NCBI GenBank assembly: GCA_000720375.1 | Contig: JOAA01000001.1 | Coordinates: 310,001-374,000, forward strand | Direction of reading: 5' to 3' | DNA from: Rhodococcus rhodnii | GTDB lineage: Bacteria; Actinomycetota; Actinomycetes; Mycobacteriales; Pseudonocardiaceae | Length of the DNA stretch: 64,000 bases | Shown here: positions 63,665 to 64,000 of the stretch, one piece after another | Layout of the letters: the number at the start of each line of letters is the position of its first letter | Numbering within the stretch: position 1 is the stretch's first letter | Program-made: the position numbers and the translations under genes | The notes under the pieces: generated by a model | Database searches by the model: none | What the model was told of the DNA's origin: nothing | Seen by the model: only the letters and a program-made list of their open reading frames with translations

Positions 63665-64000
63665 GGCTGGTGGCAGGCGACGGCGTGACCGTTCACCTGA
63701 GTCAATTGTGGACGGTCACTGCATTCATCGGTGACTCGGTCACATCGAGGCGTGAACGCGCAGCCTGGCGGCAAGTCGGTGAGCACGGGCGGCAGTCCTG
63801 GGATCGGCGTGAACGCCCGGTCGGGCAACGAGTCGACCAGGCCTCGGGTGTACGGATGGCGTGGCGCGTCGAGGACTTCCTCGGCCGGCCCGACTTCGAC
63901 GAACCGACCGGCGTACATCACCGCGATCCGGTCGGCCACTCGACGGGCCGCTGAGAGGTCGTGCGTGATGAGCAAGACCGCCCGGCCGTCGGCCACGAGC
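63658..64000 (-). CDS. ABC transporter ATP-binding protein (DppD/NikD-like), C-terminal part
   Basis: Only the last 113 or so residues are inside the window; the start is beyond 64000. Visible are VLLITHDLSAARRVADRIAV (switch-region His), MYAGRFVEVGPAEEVLDAPR HPYT (DppD-type), GLVDSLPD and the oligopeptide-transporter C-terminal motif GCAFTPRC then CSDRPQLT, with cysteines typical of the DppD/OppD extension. It forms a heterodimer with the ATPase coded immediately downstream (7-bp overlap). Permease and binding-protein genes probably lie to the right of the window. Confidence 0.88.
   Translation of the reverse strand, partial: LVADGRAVLLITHDLSAARRVADRIAVMYAGRFVEVGPAEEVLDAPRHPYTRGLVDSLPDRAFTPIPGLPPVLTDLPPGCAFTPRCDRVTDECSDRPQLTQVNGHAVACHQPC

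Overview
The window is high-GC DNA with dense, often ATGA-overlapping genes. It carries a mycosin-type ESX (type VII) secretion locus, an ANTAR regulator of the PdtaR type and a Pgl/BREX type 2 system. This points to an actinomycete, most likely of the Pseudonocardiaceae (Amycolatopsis/Kibdelosporangium/Lentzea-like); the family assignment is inference from gene content.

Region 1 (1-5730), chromosomal backbone: a branched-chain amino acid ABC transporter (LivM partial, LivH, binding lipoprotein) on the minus strand; a secreted fibronectin-III-like protein gene cut by an in-frame amber codon; the PdtaR-type ANTAR antiterminator; and a tRNA-Leu(CAA).

Region 2 (5731-32937), defence island: next to the tRNA 3' end lies the remnant of a tyrosine integrase, then a complete minus-strand BREX type 2 operon in the canonical order pglW-pglX-pglY-pglZ-brxD-brxHI (24334 down to 6271). 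Upstream of pglW is a decayed GmrSD-like (DUF262/DUF1524) restriction gene. Beyond it come a DUF2075-type nuclease-helicase and two ScoMcrA-like type IV HNH endonucleases. These two share an N-terminal domain and an HNH domain but carry different readers: one a sulfur-binding domain plus a PUA-like module, the other an SRA domain. A frameshifted membrane protein and an SMP-30-like gene sit between them. BREX would mark self DNA and block phage, while the HNH enzymes would cut foreign modified DNA.

Region 3 (32934-56150), ESX locus: eccE and an associated gene (minus), eccB (plus, frameshifted here), a lipoprotein, an 870-residue putative substrate, a minus-strand run eccC -> two WXG100-like proteins -> PPE-like protein -> small WXG-like protein -> lipoprotein -> small acidic protein, and divergent eccD-mycP. 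A hydrolase-OsmC fusion, two gene remnants and a PEP-mutase-family gene interrupt the locus. A second ESX-associated operon (52608-56150) follows, encoding a WXG-like protein, a 456-residue protein with an Ala/Gly-alternating C-terminus, a DUF1795-like protein, a YbaB-like protein and a membrane protein. No eccA is seen.

Region 4 (56158-64000): degenerate short repeats, a frameshifted secreted protein, a TM0106/RecB-like nuclease-helicase, guaB, a long hairpin terminator, a GT1 glycosyltransferase and two oligopeptide/nickel-type ABC ATPases (the last truncated by the window edge).

Several genes are broken by a single-base change (3829 amber, about 30160, 35725-35728, about 51090, about 56375). 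Some of these may be sequence errors rather than biology.
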